Positions 61,576 through 64,000 of a stretch of DNA of 64,000 bases are shown here, piece by piece (within the stretch, counting starts at the first letter, position 1; the number at the start of each line of letters is the position of its first letter). A program made the position numbers and the translations under genes. The notes below the pieces were generated by a model. The model saw only the letters and a list, made by a program, of their open reading frames with translations. It ran no database searches and was not told the origin of the DNA. Source of the DNA: Cytobacillus luteolus (GTDB taxonomy: Bacteria; Bacillota; Bacilli; Bacillales; Bacillaceae_L); assembly GCF_017873715.1 (NCBI RefSeq), contig NZ_JAGGKM010000002.1, forward strand, positions 434,001 through 498,000, written 5' to 3'.

Positions 61576-62889
61576 TTACGCCTCCATTAATAATAATTGT
61601 GGGTCGTTCAATAAACGTTTAATATGATTTAAAGCATTTTGCGCAGTTGCACCATCAATCATTCGATGATCAAAACTCAAGGATAATGCTAAAACAGGAG
61701 CGACCACAATTTCTCCATTGTTTACGACTGGTTTTTCTGCAATACGGCCGATACCAAGAATCGCTACTTCTGGGTGGTTGATAACAGGTGTAAACCATTG
61801 TCCACCTGCAGAACCGATATTCGTAATTGTACAAGAAGCACCTTTCATATCGTCTGATCCAAGTTTACCGTCACGCGCTTTACCTGCTAGTTCATTTATT
61901 TCATTAGAGATTGTAAATATTGATTTACGATCTGCATCTTTTACAACAGGTACTAATAAACCTTTATCCGTATCAGCCGCGATTCCTATATTATAATAAT
62001 GCTTATGAATGATTTCATCAGTTGCATCATCAAGAGATGTATTTAGTGCAGGGAATTCTCTCAATGCAGAAGTTAACGCCTTAACAACATATGGTAAATA
62101 CGTTAGCTTAATACCTTTTTCTAATGCAGTACCTTTAAATTTCTTACGATGAGCAACTAGTGCTGTCACATCAACTTCATCCATTAGGGTTACATGAGGT
62201 GCAGTTTGTTTTGAATTAACCATTGCTTTTGCAATAGCCTTACGAATCCCACTCATTTTCTCACGTGTCTCTGGATATTGACCTGCAGGGATTGGTTGTT
62301 TAGCTGATGCAGCTTTTTCTTTTTCCTCTGTTTTAGTTGTAACAGTTTCTTGTGTAATAACTTCTTCTGTAGTTTCTGCTACTGTTGTTGCTGGTGCTCC
62401 ACCTTGTAAGAAGGAATCGATATCCGCCATTACGATACGACCATTTTTACCCGAACCCTCAACTGCTTTAATGTCCACACCCTTTTCACGAGCATACTTA
62501 CGGACAGAAGGCATTGCAATAACGCGGCGACTTGGGTCAACGTCAACCTCTTTAGTATCCGCTTTCGCCTCTTCTTGGTTTTGAGTAGGCTTAGCCTCTT
62601 CATTTTTAGGCTTATCCTCGTCGTCACCTTTAAACTTAAGGTTTTCATAGCCTGGTGCATCAAATTTAATTAATGTGTCACCTACAATTGCAACAGTACC
62701 TTCTTCTACTAGCACTTCTAATACCTTACCTTTAACAGGTGAAGGAATCTCAACAACTGCTTTATCATTCTGAACTTCACATAATACATCATCTTCATTT
62801 ACTTCATCGCCAGGTTTAACAAACCATTTTACGATTTCACCCTCATGGATACCTTCACCGATATCTGGCAGCTTAAATTCGAATGCCAA
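61576..62889 (-). CDS. pdhC: Dihydrolipoyl acetyltransferase E2 (pyruvate dehydrogenase complex)
   Basis: E2 forms the core of the pyruvate dehydrogenase complex and makes acetyl-CoA. The 437 residues have one lipoyl domain (lipoyl Lys43 in QNDKAVVEI), an acidic-Ala/Pro-rich linker, a peripheral subunit-binding domain ([20 protein letters not shown]), a second flexible linker, and the catalytic domain ending with SFDHRMIDG. Translation probably starts at TTG 62889, nine bases after AGGAGG. It lies 53 nt after pdhB. Confidence 0.97.
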   Translation of the reverse strand: MAFEFKLPDIGEGIHEGEIVKWFVKPGDEVNEDDVLCEVQNDKAVVEIPSPVKGKVLEVLVEEGTVAIVGDTLIKFDAPGYENLKFKGDDEDKPKNEEAKPTQNQEEAKADTKEVDVDPSRRVIAMPSVRKYAREKGVDIKAVEGSGKNGRIVMADIDSFLQGGAPATTVAETTEEVITQETVTTKTEEKEKAASAKQPIPAGQYPETREKMSGIRKAIAKAMVNSKQTAPHVTLMDEVDVTALVAHRKKFKGTALEKGIKLTYLPYVVKALTSALREFPALNTSLDDATDEIIHKHYYNIGIAADTDKGLLVPVVKDADRKSIFTISNEINELAGKARDGKLGSDDMKGASCTITNIGSAGGQWFTPVINHPEVAILGIGRIAEKPVVNNGEIVVAPVLALSLSFDHRMIDGATAQNALNHIKRLLNDPQLLLMEA

Positions 62890-62942
62890 GGTTATTCGCC
62901 TCCTATTATAAATGTTAACTATATTTCAACCGTTTAGATTGT

Positions 62943-63920
62943 CTAGAAATTAAGGACTTTCTTTGCTGTCTCAAGTACATCTTTATAGTTTGGAAGCCAA
63001 ACAGATTCAGCAGCAGAGAATGAAAACACAGTATCAGGTGCTGCCACACGAAGTACTGGTGCTTCAAGACTTAAGATAGCACGGTCGTTAATTTCAGCAA
63101 CAACGTTAGCAGCAATTCCAGCTTGCTTCTGTGCCTCTTGTACAACAATTGCTCTTCCTGTTTTTTCTACAGAAGCAATAATCGTTGGAATATCTAATGG
63201 GCTAATTGTACGTAGGTCGATAACCTCAGCTGATACCCCTTCTTTTTCAAGTTCTTCAGCTGCCTTTAAGCATTCATGAACCATTGCTCCGTAAGTAACC
63301 ATTGTTATATCTTTACCTTCGCGTTTAACATCAGCCTTACCAATTTCAATTGTATATTCCTCTTCAGGAACCTCTTGACGGAATGAGCGGTATAGCTTCA
63401 TATGTTCTAAGAAGATAACCGGATCATTGTCGCGAATGGCAGAAATTAATAAACCTTTTGCATCGTAAGGAGTTGAAGGAATGATAACTTTTAAACCAGG
63501 TTGTGATGCAACAAGGCCTTCAAGGCTGTCTGCGTGTAGTTCAGGCGTATGTACTCCTCCTCCGAATGGAGAACGAATTGTAACTGGTGATGTATATCTT
63601 CCACCTGAACGATAACGCATACGTGCCATTTGTCCATTTATAGAGTCAATAACCTCGTAAACGAAACCAAAGAATTGGATTTCTGGAACAGGACGGAAAC
63701 CTTGTAAGCCAAGACCAATTGCTAAGCCGCCGATACCTGATTCAGCTAGGGGTGTATCAAATACTCGATCTTCACCGAATTCCGCTTGTAGACCCTCAGT
63801 GGCGCGGAAAACCCCACCATTCACTCCAACATCTTCTCCAAATACTAAGACATTTGGGTCATTTTTTAGTTCTGTGCGTAACGCATCAGTGATTGCTTGA
63901 ATCATTGTCATTTGCGCCAT
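62943..63920 (-). CDS. pdhB: Pyruvate dehydrogenase E1 beta subunit
   Basis: E1 beta, with PdhA, decarboxylates pyruvate using thiamine diphosphate. At 325 residues it is complete. Conserved parts are [19 protein letters not shown] with the Glu that contacts the thiazolium cofactor, the pyrimidine-domain [27 protein letters not shown], and the C-terminal transketolase domain with [11 protein letters not shown]. It starts four bases after pdhA's stop with GGAGTC upstream. Confidence 0.97.
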   Translation of the reverse strand: MAQMTMIQAITDALRTELKNDPNVLVFGEDVGVNGGVFRATEGLQAEFGEDRVFDTPLAESGIGGLAIGLGLQGFRPVPEIQFFGFVYEVIDSINGQMARMRYRSGGRYTSPVTIRSPFGGGVHTPELHADSLEGLVASQPGLKVIIPSTPYDAKGLLISAIRDNDPVIFLEHMKLYRSFRQEVPEEEYTIEIGKADVKREGKDITMVTYGAMVHECLKAAEELEKEGVSAEVIDLRTISPLDIPTIIASVEKTGRAIVVQEAQKQAGIAANVVAEINDRAILSLEAPVLRVAAPDTVFSFSAAESVWLPNYKDVLETAKKVLNF

Positions 63921-63923
63921 GGC

Positions 63924-64000
63924 TTACTTCGACTCCTTCTCTTTATAGATTTCCATTTGCTCTTGAAGATTTAGCGGAAGGTTTTCGTACATGATTGAAA
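63924..64000 (-). CDS. pdhA: Pyruvate dehydrogenase E1 alpha subunit, C-terminal end (cut by window edge)
   Basis: Only the last 24 codons and stop are visible. They read MYENLPLNLQEQMEIYKEK, matching the C-terminus of PdhA of Bacillus, and lie three bases before pdhB, the standard pdhA-pdhB order. Nothing more can be said about the domain from this window. Confidence 0.9.
   Translation of the reverse strand, partial: SIMYENLPLNLQEQMEIYKEKESK

Overview
This window is chromosomal core DNA from a spore-forming, low-GC Bacillaceae bacterium (Bacillus or a close relative). The gene order follows the Bacillus subtilis pdhA to murE interval, here in reverse orientation: pdhABCD, slp, SR1/speA, yktAB, ykzI, suhB, ylaF, typA, ylaH to ylaN, ftsW, pycA, ctaA, ctaB to ctaG, the ylb genes, rpmF, bshC, mraZ, rsmH, ftsL, pbpB, spoVD and murE. 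A bacillithiol gene (bshC), sporulation genes (spoVD, ylbJ, ylbD, ylaJ and an rsfA-type regulator) and a caa3-type oxidase with a fused cytochrome c domain all support this. Most genes lie on the minus strand. No tRNA, rRNA, prophage, insertion sequence or CRISPR array was seen.

Layout from left to right. 1-7049 is the start of the division and cell-wall cluster: murE (cut by the edge), spoVD, pbpB, ftsL, rsmH and mraZ, with a MraZ operator array in front. 7110-10114 holds bshC, a small membrane protein and a ketopantoate-reductase-type gene. 10240-13384 is an acyl-CoA carboxylase operon (carboxyltransferase, biotin carrier, biotin carboxylase) with a CcpA-type site upstream. 13560-29243 is the ylb region: tRNA modification (tmcAL), rpmF, CoA synthesis (coaD), rRNA methylation (rsmD), the RNase Y partner ylbF and sporulation genes. 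It is interrupted by a structured RNA locus and an intergenic palindromic repeat at 22.4-22.8 kb. 29432-39511 carries an AI-2E-type permease and the complete caa3 oxidase assembly: heme O and heme A synthases, subunits II, I, III and IV, and the assembly factors CtaG and CtaM.

39559-44276 holds pyruvate carboxylase and ftsW. 44479-53143 is the yla region with phoH-type ylaK, typA and suhB. 53387-57825 holds yktB, yktA, a nitronate-monooxygenase-type flavoprotein, speA and the dual-function SR1 RNA with its 39-residue SR1P peptide, which is too short for ordinary ORF calling. 57980-64000 ends with a polysaccharide deacetylase lipoprotein, Slp and the pyruvate dehydrogenase operon (pdhA cut by the edge).

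The genes join central carbon flow (PDH, pyruvate carboxylase), respiration (heme A and the caa3 oxidase) and cell division. Two sites resembling CcpA operators, one at the acyl-CoA carboxylase operon and one at SR1, suggest shared catabolite control. Many genes (about fifteen) appear to start at TTG codons with strong ribosome binding sites, and ylbC seems to start at CTG, so several starts given here are downstream or upstream of the longest-ORF start. The least explained parts are the RNA locus upstream of rsmD, the palindromic repeat beside it and two divergent promoters that share one -35 element.
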